Part shown: positions 17,189 to 29,025 of the stretch, in pieces
Numbering within the stretch: the first letter of the stretch is position 1
Layout: every line of letters begins with the position of its first letter
Assembly (NCBI GenBank): GCA_959606065.1
Contig: CAUHHV010000002.1
Span: 62,001 to 126,000, forward strand
DNA from: an uncultured Collinsella sp.
Lineage (GTDB): Bacteria; Actinomycetota; Coriobacteriia; Coriobacteriales; Coriobacteriaceae
DNA: 64,000 nt
Direction of reading: 5' to 3'
Made by a program: the position numbers and the translations under genes
Notes under the pieces: generated by a model
What the model saw: the letters and a program-made list of their open reading frames with translations, nothing else
Database searches by the model: none
Told to the model about the DNA's origin: nothing

Positions 17189-18336
17189 CTAGGCAGACGA
17201 TGCTTCCGCATCGGCGTTGCCGGTTGCCCAACGATGGTAGCCGATCACAAACGGATCCAGATCGCCATCGTCGAGAACGGCCTCGACGTTGCTGGTCTCC
17301 ACGCCCGTGCGCAGGTCCTTGACCATCTGATACGGGTAGAGCACGTAGCTGCGAATCTGGTTGCCAAAACCGATCGTGGTCTTGGGCCCGCGAATCTCAT
17401 CCAGGGCCTCGGCGCGCTTCTCGAGCTCGATCTCGTACAGACGGGCCTTGAGAATCTGCATGCACGCGGCCTTGTTTTGAATCTGGCTGCGCTCGTTTTG
17501 GCAAGTGACAACGATGCCGCTGGGAAAATGCGTCACGCGTACGGCAGAGTCGGTGGTGTTGACGCCCTGGCCGCCCGGACCGCTCGCGTGGTACACGTCG
17601 ACGCGGATATCGTCGGGACTGATCTCGATGTCGATATCGTCAGGCAACACGGGAATGACCTCGACGCCGGCAAACGTGGTCTGGCGGCGCTTCTTATCAT
17701 CGGTGGGGCTGATGCGTACCAGGCGGTGAACGCCGGCCTCGGCGCGCAGCATGCCAAACGCGTCCTTGCCCTCGACGGTAAAGGTCGCACGGTCGATGCC
17801 GATGACCTCAGCCGCGGGGCAGTCGTTAATGGTGACCTTCCAGCCGCGACGCTGGCAGTACTTCATGTACATCTTAAAGAGCATGAAGGTCCAGTCCTGT
17901 GCCTCCAGGCCACCCTGTCCGGGCTTGATGGTCACAATCGCGTCGCCGTGATCGAACTCACCGGTAAACCAGCTCGAAAGCTCGAGCTCGTCGATAGCGC
18001 GGGCCAGGCGTTCTGCCGTAGCGGCAGCCTCCTCGCGCAATGCGGCGGCATCGGGGTCGTCGCCCATCTCCTCGGCAAGCTCCAGCGCCGCGCGGGCGTC
18101 AGATAGCTCGCCGCGCGCGGTATCCACGGCAGCGATATCTTCCTTGGCGCGAGCGATCTCCTCCATGGTGGCGCGAGCGGCGTCGGCGTCATCCCAAAAG
18201 CCGGGGGCCACGCTTTTTGCCTCGAGCTCGGTCACGCGCGTGCGCTTCTCGTCCAAATGAAGATACGACTCGACCTCGCCGAGCCGGTCCGCAAACGCGT
18301 CCAGCTCGGCGGGCGTTACCTCTAAAGCCTCGGCCA

Positions 18337-18337
<1 letters not shown>
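17189..18337 (-). CDS. prfB: Peptide chain release factor 2 with an altered codon-recognition tripeptide
   Basis: Reads UGA and UAA stops and triggers peptide release. The 382-aa protein carries SGPGGQGVNTTDSAVR (GGQ, catalytic) and the usual N-terminal coiled coil. There is no internal TGA/+1 frameshift site; the frame is open from the start. The stop-reading tripeptide, normally Ser-Pro-Phe in VRISPFD, is Ser-Pro-Thr here: VRISPTDDKKRRQTT, with codons at 17702-17710. The start ATG overlaps the secA stop by 1 nt (TAATG), so it is coupled to secA. Identity as RF2 rather than RF1 rests on the SP tripeptide frame and overall sequence. Confidence 0.94.
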
Positions 18338-21144
<2,807 letters not shown>

Positions 21145-21273
21145 GTGGTTTTCCTTTTTGGCCATCGCCCACGCCGTGCAGCTGCGGGCGAGTTAAACAC
21201 AGATGATTGTACTTTAGCCAAACAAGGCGCGGCCTATACGGTCGACCTCGACCGCCACGTAATAACTATGACC

Positions 21274-21310
21274 AACCTGCCACAATGGGACAGGTTTATT
21301 TTGGCAAGTT
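21274..21310. repeat. 37-nt inverted-repeat element, copy 2
   Basis: It shares GGGACAGGTTTATTTTGG and the flanking AACCTGCCA with copy 1 at 9180. A further GGGACAGGTTAG fragment follows at about 21352. It sits between secA and rpmE, far from any recombinase gene. Confidence 0.83.
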
Positions 21311-21384
21311 TTATCTGAGCAAACGCCGTCTCTCTGCCATTTGGTGCCACGGGGACAGGTTAGCTTGCACCAATAAAAAGAAAA

Positions 21385-21414
21385 GGGCCGCGCACCCAAA
21401 TGGATGCACGGCCC
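21385..21414 (-). terminator. Terminator after rpmE
   Basis: GGGCCGTGCATCC pairs with GGGTGCGCGGCCC, then TTTTCTTTTT on the minus strand. A strong intrinsic terminator. Confidence 0.85.
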
Positions 21415-21451
21415 TCATGCCATGAATGCGAGCGATTCCGCGGCGAGCTAT

Positions 21452-21877
21452 TTACTCAGCAGCCTCGGTGGTCTCGGCCTCGGCAGCGGCCTCCTCGACG
21501 GGAGCCTCTGCAGGAGCCTCGGCGGCCTGCTTGGCAGCCTCCTCGGCGAACTTAGCGGCACGCTTAGCCTTCTCGGCAGCCTTAGCCTCAGCGGCGGCCT
21601 TGCGAGCGGCCTCGGCCTCAGCAGCCTTGGCGGCCTTGGCAGCCTTGGCCTCCTCGGCCTTCTTGAGCTGGGCGGCAGCGGCGCCACCGAACTTGTCGGC
21701 GAAGCGCTGGACGCGTCCACCGGTGTCGACGAACTTCTGCTGGCCGGTGTAGAACGGGTGGCACTCGTTGCAAAGCTCGACCTTCATCTCGGACACGGTA
21801 GCGTGCGTCTTGAAGGTGTTGCCGCAGGAGCACGTCACCGTGCACTCGACATACTGGGGATGGATACCCTGCTTCAT
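21452..21877 (-). CDS. rpmE: Ribosomal protein bL31 with a long Ala/Glu/Lys-rich tail
   Basis: Large-subunit protein at the central protuberance. Residues 1-66 are a normal zinc-type bL31: Cys16, Cys18, Cys36 and Cys39 (CSCG, CNECHPFYTGQQ). The protein then continues for about 75 residues of low-complexity Ala/Glu/Lys, giving 141 aa against the usual 65-85. The tail looks like a charged helix (AKAAKAAEAEAARKAAAE) and ends in acidic residues. The start has GGAG upstream. The same type of tail is seen on bL17 in this window. Confidence 0.95.
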   Translation of the reverse strand: MKQGIHPQYVECTVTCSCGNTFKTHATVSEMKVELCNECHPFYTGQQKFVDTGGRVQRFADKFGGAAAAQLKKAEEAKAAKAAKAAEAEAARKAAAEAKAAEKAKRAAKFAEEAAKQAAEAPAEAPVEEAAAEAETTEAAE

Positions 21878-22063
21878 GGTAGGACTCCTTATTAGTCAGG
21901 CGCTGGTTACCGATCAGCGCATAAGGCGTCTTGGTTTCCGACCAAGACAACAAACTCGACTATGGTACCACGGCGCCGCGTGTCCCACAAAAGGTTCACG
22001 GTCTTTTCGGCACAACACGAGCTGGACCTTAAATATCAACTTCATCCGAACACTCCCCCACAT

Positions 22064-23872
22064 TCATCTCTCGTATGTATCGAGGTATTCCTGCTTGAGC
22101 GTCTGCGAGGACGACTTGATCTTTTCCACGAGCGTGCCGGCTTCGATGAAGTAGAACGAGTCGGTGAGGTCTGCCAGGTCGTCGAGTAGATGGCTTGAGA
22201 TGAGCACGCTTCGTCCCCGCGCCACCTCGCTGCGCATCGCGTCGCAAGAGGTTTTCCGCTTTCCCGGATCGAGGCCGTTCAGCGGTTCATCGAGGATAAG
22301 GTACGGGCAATCGGTCGATATCGCCATGGCAAGCTTTACCTGCTGCTTCATTCCTGTCGAGAGTTTACGGGTCGGCTTGTCGAGATATGGGGAGATTCCG
22401 AGGGAGCTGCAGAGCGAGTCGATGTCGGCGGCCGATTTCCACGCCTCCCTAACGAAAGAGAGGTGCTCGATGGCCGATAGCGTGGGGTAGAGATCCGTGC
22501 CGCCCGAAGAGCTCAGGTAGACGAGTTCTGCAAATTCGGCTGATCGACGTTGGCAGATTCCGTCTGCCACCAGGCTTCCCGAGCGGATGCGGGTGGGAAA
22601 TTGGCCCGACAGCGCTTCAAGAAGGGTGGTTTTCCCCGAGCCGTTGGGAGCAACGAGGCCCGCCGCCGTTCCCGGGCTCAGGAAAAGCGATCCGATTGAA
22701 AGTATCGTCGTGCTCCCGTATCCCACGCTCGCGTCTAGAAGCTCGAGCCCATGGTGCTTTTTAGCGGGTCCAGCCTGTTTGGGCGAACGTGCCGCAACGG
22801 CGCCGACCGCAAAAAGGACCGCGACGTATGCCAGGGCCACGGCAAGCATCGATGCGCTGCCTGAACCGGAGCCAATGAATTCTGTCGGGAAGCATCCTAC
22901 GTAGCCCGTGGCCTCGATAGGCGAGAACACGGCCAGCGGCAGGAGCCCGAGCACGGCATTATGCTCCAGCGCCGAATCGGACAGCAACGGGAATGCCGGG
23001 GCCGCGACAAGCAGCGCTGAGGTAAGGGGGCCCGCGAAGACGCGCCTCGTTGCGGTCGATAGGACGGCGGAGCAAACGGATATCAAGGTTCCGCCCGCAA
23101 GCAGCGCGAGAAGCAGGGTCGTGAAGACGTTTCCCGCGGTCGTGGTGGCAAGCGCGCCGTCATGGAAGAAGGCGATCGGGTACCCAATTTGCCCGAAGCC
23201 GTTTAGGACCAAGGCGTAAATGCCCCCGGGTGCGAGGCCGGCGAGGAGCATCGCGGTCCCCGCGACGATTATCGAAAACACGATCTGGATAAGGCGCCGG
23301 AATTTGGGCGCGGGCGCCTTTGCCGCCAGGGTCCCGGGCCTTGTGGCGCCGAGCACGAGTATCGACGAGAGAAGGAAGGGGATGAAGGGAAGGAAAGACG
23401 GCGCCGTGGCAATGGCGTAAGGCAGGAAGGAAAGGAATGGCAGGTCGTTTGCGGAGGCCGGGATATCCGTGATGCCGGAGCTGCTCAGGGCACGGCAATA
23501 TGCGAGCGCTGCGTCATTGGTCTCTTGGTCTCCCACGATGGACCCGGATTGGAAGCCTTCGCCCATGAGCGCGTAGTAGCTCTCGGCAGAATCGAGAAAG
23601 GCGGCGTCGGTTTGAGCGGCAAGGGCGGCGTTCGCGTATCTTGCAAGCTCCGCGTCATTTTGCTGCTCTGGAGATAGGTCTGTGCCGCTGGCCTGGGGCG
23701 CGCGCGTATTGAATGCGTCGACAAAGCCCTGCATGCCCTGCTTCATAAAGAAGGGCCCGTAGATGGGTGAATTGAACGCAATGGGGACGGAAAAGGCTGC
23801 AGCGAGAACGAGCGTACAAATCCATGTGGCCTTGTCTCTTAGGATCAGTTTGAGAAGAAGTCGACAGTACAT
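22064..23872 (-). CDS. ABC transporter, fused permease-ATPase
   Basis: A 602-aa chain with a membrane part and an ATPase part. Residues 1-365 have one helix near the N-terminus, a ~100-residue external region, and about five further helices. The motif NGFGQIGYPIAFF lies near residue 224. Residues 375-602 are an ABC domain: Walker A APNGSGKTT (408-416), LSTGM signature (504-508), and ILDEP. The membrane part resembles each half of the permease at 24772 (shared NGxGxxxYP). It ends in TGA. Substrate unknown; export of a peptide or lipid is a guess based on the ABC-2-like layout. Confidence 0.82.
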   Translation of the reverse strand: MYCRLLLKLILRDKATWICTLVLAAAFSVPIAFNSPIYGPFFMKQGMQGFVDAFNTRAPQASGTDLSPEQQNDAELARYANAALAAQTDAAFLDSAESYYALMGEGFQSGSIVGDQETNDAALAYCRALSSSGITDIPASANDLPFLSFLPYAIATAPSFLPFIPFLLSSILVLGATRPGTLAAKAPAPKFRRLIQIVFSIIVAGTAMLLAGLAPGGIYALVLNGFGQIGYPIAFFHDGALATTTAGNVFTTLLLALLAGGTLISVCSAVLSTATRRVFAGPLTSALLVAAPAFPLLSDSALEHNAVLGLLPLAVFSPIEATGYVGCFPTEFIGSGSGSASMLAVALAYVAVLFAVGAVAARSPKQAGPAKKHHGLELLDASVGYGSTTILSIGSLFLSPGTAAGLVAPNGSGKTTLLEALSGQFPTRIRSGSLVADGICQRRSAEFAELVYLSSSGGTDLYPTLSAIEHLSFVREAWKSAADIDSLCSSLGISPYLDKPTRKLSTGMKQQVKLAMAISTDCPYLILDEPLNGLDPGKRKTSCDAMRSEVARGRSVLISSHLLDDLADLTDSFYFIEAGTLVEKIKSSSQTLKQEYLDTYER

Positions 23873-24025
23873 TCAGAAGCACCTACGTTCCTCAAAGAAT
23901 CGTTAGATTAAAAGTAACAGACCGGATGAAGATACGTGCGACGGGGGCGAGGCGAATGGCTGAGCGGTATCGATATGCGGGTTTAACGGTATTATATTGA
24001 CCACATAGATTTTTAACTTGCATTT

Positions 24026-24766
24026 CTACCCGCCCTTTTCGTAGAGTCGCCGATACGTGCTTAGCGCACCCTCGGCGCGTCCGGCAGGCTTTGCGAAATG
24101 GGATCCAGGAGACTTCGGCGCAGCATCATCTTGCGGAATGCTTCTAATGAGCCTCCCATCCTTCAAAAACAGAATCTCATCGCACAGCCTATCGACCGAA
24201 TCCAAGATGTGGGATGACATGATGATGCACGTACCAGAATCGGCCAGCTTCCTGAGAATCTCGGAATGCAAGTCCACCCTGCTGGGGTCGAGCGCGTTCA
24301 TGGGCTCATCTAATAGAAGGTACCGCGTGCCCGTCGCATACGCAATCGCCAGGGTAAGCTGCTGCTTCATGCCCTGGCTCAGAGTGCGGATCCTCATCTT
24401 CGCGAACTCGCCTATCTGCGTTTGTTCCACTATCTCTTCGATATCGCGAGCATGCGGCCACATATCGCAAACCATCTTGAGGTGATCTTCCGCACGCAAT
24501 CCGGGATACAGCAGCGTCCCCTCACCAGGTGCATAGAAGATCATAGAACGGACCTCTCTCGCACCCGTACCCTGCACCTCATCCAGAACGATGCTCCCGT
24601 CCACGCGAGGACCCGGCAAACCCGCCATCGCACGCAGCAACGTCGTCTTTCCATGCCCGTTCGGAGCGACGAGACCGTAGACCGTACCCGGGGCAAACTC
24701 AGCGTTCACCGAATCTACGAGCACCTTCTTTCCATAAGAGATCGTCAGCGTTTGAAGGTCAATCAT
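24026..24766 (-). CDS. ABC transporter ATPase
   Basis: A 246-aa ATPase with Walker A APNGHGKTT, signature LSQGMKQQLTLAIAYA, Walker B YLLLDEPMNALDP and H-loop SSHILD. It belongs with the permease gene just upstream (24772), 5 nt away. Start 24766 was chosen because GAAAGGGG sits 9 nt upstream; an ATGA-overlap start at 24775 is possible. The GLVAPNG segment is shared with the ATPase fused to the 22064 permease, so the two are paralogues. Together they probably form one exporter. Confidence 0.88.
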   Translation of the reverse strand: MIDLQTLTISYGKKVLVDSVNAEFAPGTVYGLVAPNGHGKTTLLRAMAGLPGPRVDGSIVLDEVQGTGAREVRSMIFYAPGEGTLLYPGLRAEDHLKMVCDMWPHARDIEEIVEQTQIGEFAKMRIRTLSQGMKQQLTLAIAYATGTRYLLLDEPMNALDPSRVDLHSEILRKLADSGTCIIMSSHILDSVDRLCDEILFLKDGRLIRSIPQDDAAPKSPGSHFAKPAGRAEGALSTYRRLYEKGG

Positions 24767-24771
24767 CGAGA

Positions 24772-26994
24772 TCATCCCCTTTCGATCTTTGGAACACTCA
24801 GGCGCACCATCAACGGAGATACGGCGCCCAAGACCACCAGCAGAGCGCCCGATGCGCCGACGACCTCTCCAAAAGGCATCGCGTTCGTCCCTCGCCCAAG
24901 GAACCCAATCGTCCCCACCTGGGAAGCGGGATCAAACGAGGCGAATGGAGCCAGCAGCGCGACGCCCATGCCCACGCTTTCAACATGAGCGCTCAACGAA
25001 CCCAACACCAAGAGAACCGCGCAAACCATTCCGGTGACAACGGGGTTGCGGCTAATCGCTGCTGTCAACGCAGCGACGACGGAAATCACGCCGTATGCCA
25101 TGACCAGCAACGGAATACTGCACAACACCGCCTCCCCCACCATGGACGTTGTCGAAGCTCCCGCCCGAATGAGAGCGACGGGATACTCCGATCCACCCGC
25201 ACCGTTCTTAATCACGGACACAACGACAGCGGGAACCATCGACACCAAAAGCAGCACCAAGCCAAGCAGGAGAGCCAGCGCAACAGCCGTCAGAAAACGC
25301 ACATGCGCTGTTGCGGGGATCTGGAGAACCAGAAGGGAACGACACTGCAGGTGGGTGCACGCGAGCGATGTGACAACCACGGGCAACAGCAAAAATAAGG
25401 AGGGAAGCGCTGCCTGGAGATACGAAAGGAGGATTAATGGGGGCATCTTCGTACTTAACTCGTAAACCTTGGGGTCCGGCAAGCTCGCGATCGACTCAAG
25501 CAGAAGGGCGCGCGCCTCCGCACGAGAAGGAGTCTCCGGCTCGATTCCGATCGATTGCAGGAGAGTCGCATCTGCCGCGCCCAGCTCACCTCGAGCGCGC
25601 TCGTACGTCGCAAGGCTTCGAAACCCCTCCGCAGGCATAGGCGCGTACACGAAACCCGAAAGAGCATCCCGCATGTCTTCCAGGGCCGCTTTGCCCTCGA
25701 CGTCCATATTCGCAGCGTTCTGCTCTAGATACCGATCTATTGAACGGAGCTCCCCATCCCTATACCGAACAGCGGAAACGTTATCAGCGTCAGGAAACAT
25801 CTCGACCAGAGCCGGGGCCAGCATCGTCGTCGACATTGCAATCGCGCATACGGCGAGGGTAGGAGAACGCAGGAGCAGTTTCCCCATCGTTCTTACGTAT
25901 GCAACGGCGGAGGCACAAGCGCTCGAACGAGTTGCCGTTCTCGATGCAGTGAAGGAACCTCTCTCAAGACAAATCGGGGATATCGGGCACGCGCAGCCGC
26001 TCTTTCCAGCAACGCAAAGCAGGCTAATTGCCAGCACCTCGATCCCGATTGCGCATACGAGGGCAATCGCGCCACGCTCGAAGCAAAGTCCAGGCAGATT
26101 CACTATCTGCGTTGTCGGGTACGGGCTATAGGCGCCGACGGTCAACTCAGTGTTCGCATACGTAAGGGGATTCAACAGGGCGAACTCACGTAAAGCGATG
26201 GATCTTCCGTAATACCCGGGAACCATCGTCACCCCCATCAGGGCACATACGAACACGATTCCAAGCGTAGGGTTATTGGCAATCTTCACGGCAAGGTGAA
26301 CGACAAGCGAGATGAACGCTGCCACCAAGAATTGCAAGATGGCCGTCTGCGCGAACACCAGCCAAGCCGGTTTGATAACCGGAGTCGCATATTGAATGTA
26401 GCCTATCGGATAGAACGGCGAGCCCGGGCCATTCTTCACAAGCGCGGCGATTATCCCTGGAAGATTGATGGCGAGGACGGCAAGCATTGCAAAAACACTC
26501 GCCCATACGCTCGATGCAACAAGTCTACCCAGCTCGCCCATCGGTGCCTGGATGATGAGCTTTTCACGTTTGTTAAGACGCGCGGCAAGGAACGAGACGG
26601 CAACGGCCGTTGCGACCCATAGCAAGTACTCCTTCGATCCGTCATGATAGGTGTACTCTCCATCCGATGTCTGCAGAAACGGAAGTAGGGGAGAGAGCGG
26701 TGCCAAGATAAGACGTCCCGCGGCAAGAGGGTACAGAAGCGCGGGCATGCTTGATGAAGAGGTACAGACACCGTCCTCCCCCGCATTCACAAGCGCATCC
26801 GCATAGGATGCTGACAATTCCTGCTCAACACGGGTTATTCCCGACTCGAGGTATTCGACCCGTCCGTCGATGCCAGCCGCGCTCCTGAAGACGGGCAGAG
26901 CACAAAGAACCATCAACGCAACAACGACAACACAGAGCGACCTGGAGGAGAGAAGCGACCTAAAGATCGCCTTCGAGATTTTGAGCATATTCAT
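24772..26994 (-). CDS. Large ABC permease made of two related halves
   Basis: A 740-residue membrane protein. Two halves (about 1-370 and 375-740) each have an N-terminal helix, a ~120-residue external domain with many Glu/Arg, and about five helices. Both carry the same motif after the second helix cluster: VKNGPGSPFYPIGYIQ in half 1 and IKNGAGGSEYPVALIR in half 2. The 22064 gene has a third version. A cluster of Cys (CACPISPICLE) lies at the joint. The start at 26994 has TTAAGG upstream; a 27012 start is possible. It ends in TGA overlapping the next gene. Confidence 0.82.
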   Translation of the reverse strand: MNMLKISKAIFRSLLSSRSLCVVVVALMVLCALPVFRSAAGIDGRVEYLESGITRVEQELSASYADALVNAGEDGVCTSSSSMPALLYPLAAGRLILAPLSPLLPFLQTSDGEYTYHDGSKEYLLWVATAVAVSFLAARLNKREKLIIQAPMGELGRLVASSVWASVFAMLAVLAINLPGIIAALVKNGPGSPFYPIGYIQYATPVIKPAWLVFAQTAILQFLVAAFISLVVHLAVKIANNPTLGIVFVCALMGVTMVPGYYGRSIALREFALLNPLTYANTELTVGAYSPYPTTQIVNLPGLCFERGAIALVCAIGIEVLAISLLCVAGKSGCACPISPICLERGSFTASRTATRSSACASAVAYVRTMGKLLLRSPTLAVCAIAMSTTMLAPALVEMFPDADNVSAVRYRDGELRSIDRYLEQNAANMDVEGKAALEDMRDALSGFVYAPMPAEGFRSLATYERARGELGAADATLLQSIGIEPETPSRAEARALLLESIASLPDPKVYELSTKMPPLILLSYLQAALPSLFLLLPVVVTSLACTHLQCRSLLVLQIPATAHVRFLTAVALALLLGLVLLLVSMVPAVVVSVIKNGAGGSEYPVALIRAGASTTSMVGEAVLCSIPLLVMAYGVISVVAALTAAISRNPVVTGMVCAVLLVLGSLSAHVESVGMGVALLAPFASFDPASQVGTIGFLGRGTNAMPFGEVVGASGALLVVLGAVSPLMVRLSVPKIERG

Positions 26995-27073
26995 CGCCAA
27001 CCTTAACCTCATCCAGTCGGAATAGAGGGGCCGAACAAAATGCTCGGCCCTTATTACTTGCCGGCAAAGTCAA

Positions 27074-27092
27074 TTTAACATAAACTGTTAAA
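27074..27092. promoter_or_regulatory. Operator-like palindrome in the divergent promoter region
   Basis: TTTAACA and TGTTAAA are perfect inverted repeats 5 nt apart, between the leftward ABC operon and the rightward membrane protein/Xre pair. A dyad here is a natural site for the Xre regulator encoded at 27652. Confidence 0.5.
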
Positions 27093-27129
27093 AAGTAACC
27101 TGAGTTTATTAAATTCTTCGGAGGTTATT

Positions 27130-27642
27130 ATGAGTTCCGACAATCGCACTCCCCGGCTTCATTCCTTCCGCATCGCATGTGCGATAGCCTCTGCGACCCT
27201 TTGCGCCACCGCCATCGCACAAGTGGCGTTCTCCTTAAAGCCAGCAATCGAAGTGCTCGACAACCCTGTAATTGCAGACTCCCCCGCGTATCCAGCCCTT
27301 GCGATCTCGACATTGCTCCCTGCCGTCATCGGTATCGCTACGACCATCCTCAGCGCCGTTCTCGTGTGGACGATCAAGAGCGGAGACCCCTTCAAGAAAG
27401 GGTCTGCGACATGCTTGAAGGTGCTCGGCATTCTCTTCGTTGTTCAAGCTGCCACCAGCCTCTACGCCGGCTCACTCAAAACCTCCGTTTCGATGTTTGG
27501 CGGCGAGGGGGCCGTCGGCGCCCAAGAGATCGCTTCATCATTCGATTGGACCTCTCTGGTTCTCGGCATCGTCCTGTTCATGCTTTCCCAGCTCTTCTTG
27601 TACGCCCGAGAGCTGTACCTCGACTCCGACGAGATTGCGTAA
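27130..27642 (+). CDS. Small membrane protein paired with an Xre regulator (DUF2975-like)
   Basis: A 170-aa protein with four predicted membrane helices at residues ~10-35, 57-82, 95-115 and 135-160. Overall it resembles DUF2975 proteins, which are usually encoded beside a short Xre regulator, as here. The start has CGGAGG 5 nt upstream. The regulator begins 10 nt after the stop. It diverges from the ABC exporter genes, so it may sense or modulate the same stress. Function is unknown. Confidence 0.75.
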   Translation: MSSDNRTPRLHSFRIACAIASATLCATAIAQVAFSLKPAIEVLDNPVIADSPAYPALAISTLLPAVIGIATTILSAVLVWTIKSGDPFKKGSATCLKVLGILFVVQAATSLYAGSLKTSVSMFGGEGAVGAQEIASSFDWTSLVLGIVLFMLSQLFLYARELYLDSDEIA

Positions 27643-27651
27643 GGAAACGCC

Positions 27652-27903
27652 ATGCCCGTAATTGTTCGCCTCGACAAGATCATGGCCGAGCGAAAGATTT
27701 CCTCGAACGAACTTGCCGAAAGGATTGGAACCACGCCCGTGAACCTGTCCCGTATTAAAAAAGGGCATATTCGCGGCATTCGCTTCAACACACTCGAGCA
27801 GCTATGCCTCGCCCTTCGTTGCCAACCCGGAGACCTTCTCGAAGTCATGAGCGAAGAGGATGCCCGAAAGGAGTTCGGACTCGATTGGTCCGCCGAGGAT
27901 TAG
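27652..27903 (+). CDS. Short Xre-family helix-turn-helix regulator
   Basis: An 83-aa DNA-binding protein (Cro/CI-like HTH_26 type). The HTH covers residues ~8-60: ISSNELAERIGTTPVNLSRI then LEQLCLALRCQPGDLLEV. It resembles YozG-like regulators that accompany DUF2975 membrane proteins. GGAA lies upstream of the start. The TAG stop is followed in the same frame by an integrase remnant (27904-28629), so one stop codon separates a repressor from a recombinase fragment. Confidence 0.85.
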   Translation: MPVIVRLDKIMAERKISSNELAERIGTTPVNLSRIKKGHIRGIRFNTLEQLCLALRCQPGDLLEVMSEEDARKEFGLDWSAED

Positions 27904-28629
27904 AGGGCGGTCGTACTCGCCCTGCACACGGGGATGCGAATCGGCGAGGTCTGCGGCCTTCGGTGGTGCGATGTGGATTTCGAGACGGGCCTGATCTCGA
28001 TCAGACACTCGGTGGCGTACGCGAAGGGAATGGGTTCGTTCATCAAGGACACCAAGACCCATGACGCCAGGGGTATCCCCATCGACCCGGTCGGCCTACT
28101 CCCCTTCCTGAAGGAGACCCACGAGATCGACTGCGGAAAGCTGCGCTTGCGCGGCCTTACCGGGGCGGTCGAGATCGGGGACTGCTACATCCTGTCGGAG
28201 CCGGGCGCGACCTTCGCGACGACAAGCTATATCCGCAGGGCGTTCAAGACGTTCTCGGAGACCAACGGCCTCATGGGCACCAACGATGAGCTGATCACGT
28301 TCCACGGCCTTCGCCACACGTTCGCAACGCAGTGGATCCGCCAAGGCGGCGATATCAAGGCGCTCCAATCGATCCTCGGCCACAAGGACGCCATGGCGAC
28401 GCTCAACGTCTACGCCGACATCGAGCCCATCTCCAAAATCCATAACATGCTGCGCGCCACGCCGTGCCTTTGGCGCGGGCACCTCGGGCCGAGGGTCGAT
28501 CCGGGTCCCATGTTCCAACAGAGGATCCAGGAGTCCATCGAGACGCTCCAGGCGTTCGGCTACGGCATCACCGAGCCGGACGACCGAAATATCGCCATAC
28601 GCGACGTGAAGACGAACAGTTGGCTCTAG
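27904..28629 (+). pseudogene. Tyrosine recombinase (phage-type integrase), C-terminal remnant
   Basis: About 242 codons, lacking the N-terminal arm and core-binding domains. The catalytic part is present: LHTGMRIGEVCGLRW (Arg I), HGLRHTFATQW (His-x-x-Arg), and LGHKDAMATLNVY ending in the Tyr nucleophile. It has no start or ribosome site of its own near 27904; an internal ATG at 27934 lacks a ribosome site. It abuts the Xre gene in frame after a TAG. The extra ~55 residues after the Tyr are basic and unassigned. It is best read as the scar of a deleted mobile element. Confidence 0.82.
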
Positions 28630-29025
28630 CTCACCGAGTACGCGGCAGTGCTGGGCCCATCCCAACTGAGGTCACGGTGGTCCGATAGGGGCGCCGCCCG
28701 CGGCATGCGCCGCGGAGCGGTATCCCCTACCGAAGGGCGGGGATGCCCTCCGCTTCCAGTTCGGAATCAGCCGTCGGAGGCGTTCGGCTGACTGCGGGAA
28801 CGGCCTGTCCGCTCAATGTGTTCGGCTGAGATCGGAAATCAACCCAACACGAGCCGGACACGCGCCAGACGGCTCTTCCCCGTGCGGCCTTCCCCCTTAC
28901 GCTCATGTTGCAGGCATGTAACGCCGCAGCGAGCGCGCCTTTTTTGCGCCAGACAGGTACAATGATGAACACTGTACCGTAGCGGAGCGCCCCGCGCGCG
29001 CCGCAATCACGCGAAAGGGTTTCCC
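28630..29025. other. Gene-free stretch after the integrase remnant
   Basis: It holds a short perfect hairpin, CCGCGGC-ATGC-GCCGCGG at 28698-28715, inside a weaker stem (GGGGCGCCGC/GCGGTATCCCC). A dyad GGTACA...TGTACC (28956-28978) lies 48 nt before the ACT gene and could be an operator. No credible gene. Confidence 0.55.

Noticed and set aside
28464..28688. 74-codon frame at the end of the integrase remnant
   Set aside because: It is a shifted frame over the integrase tail with arginine-rich shadow composition.
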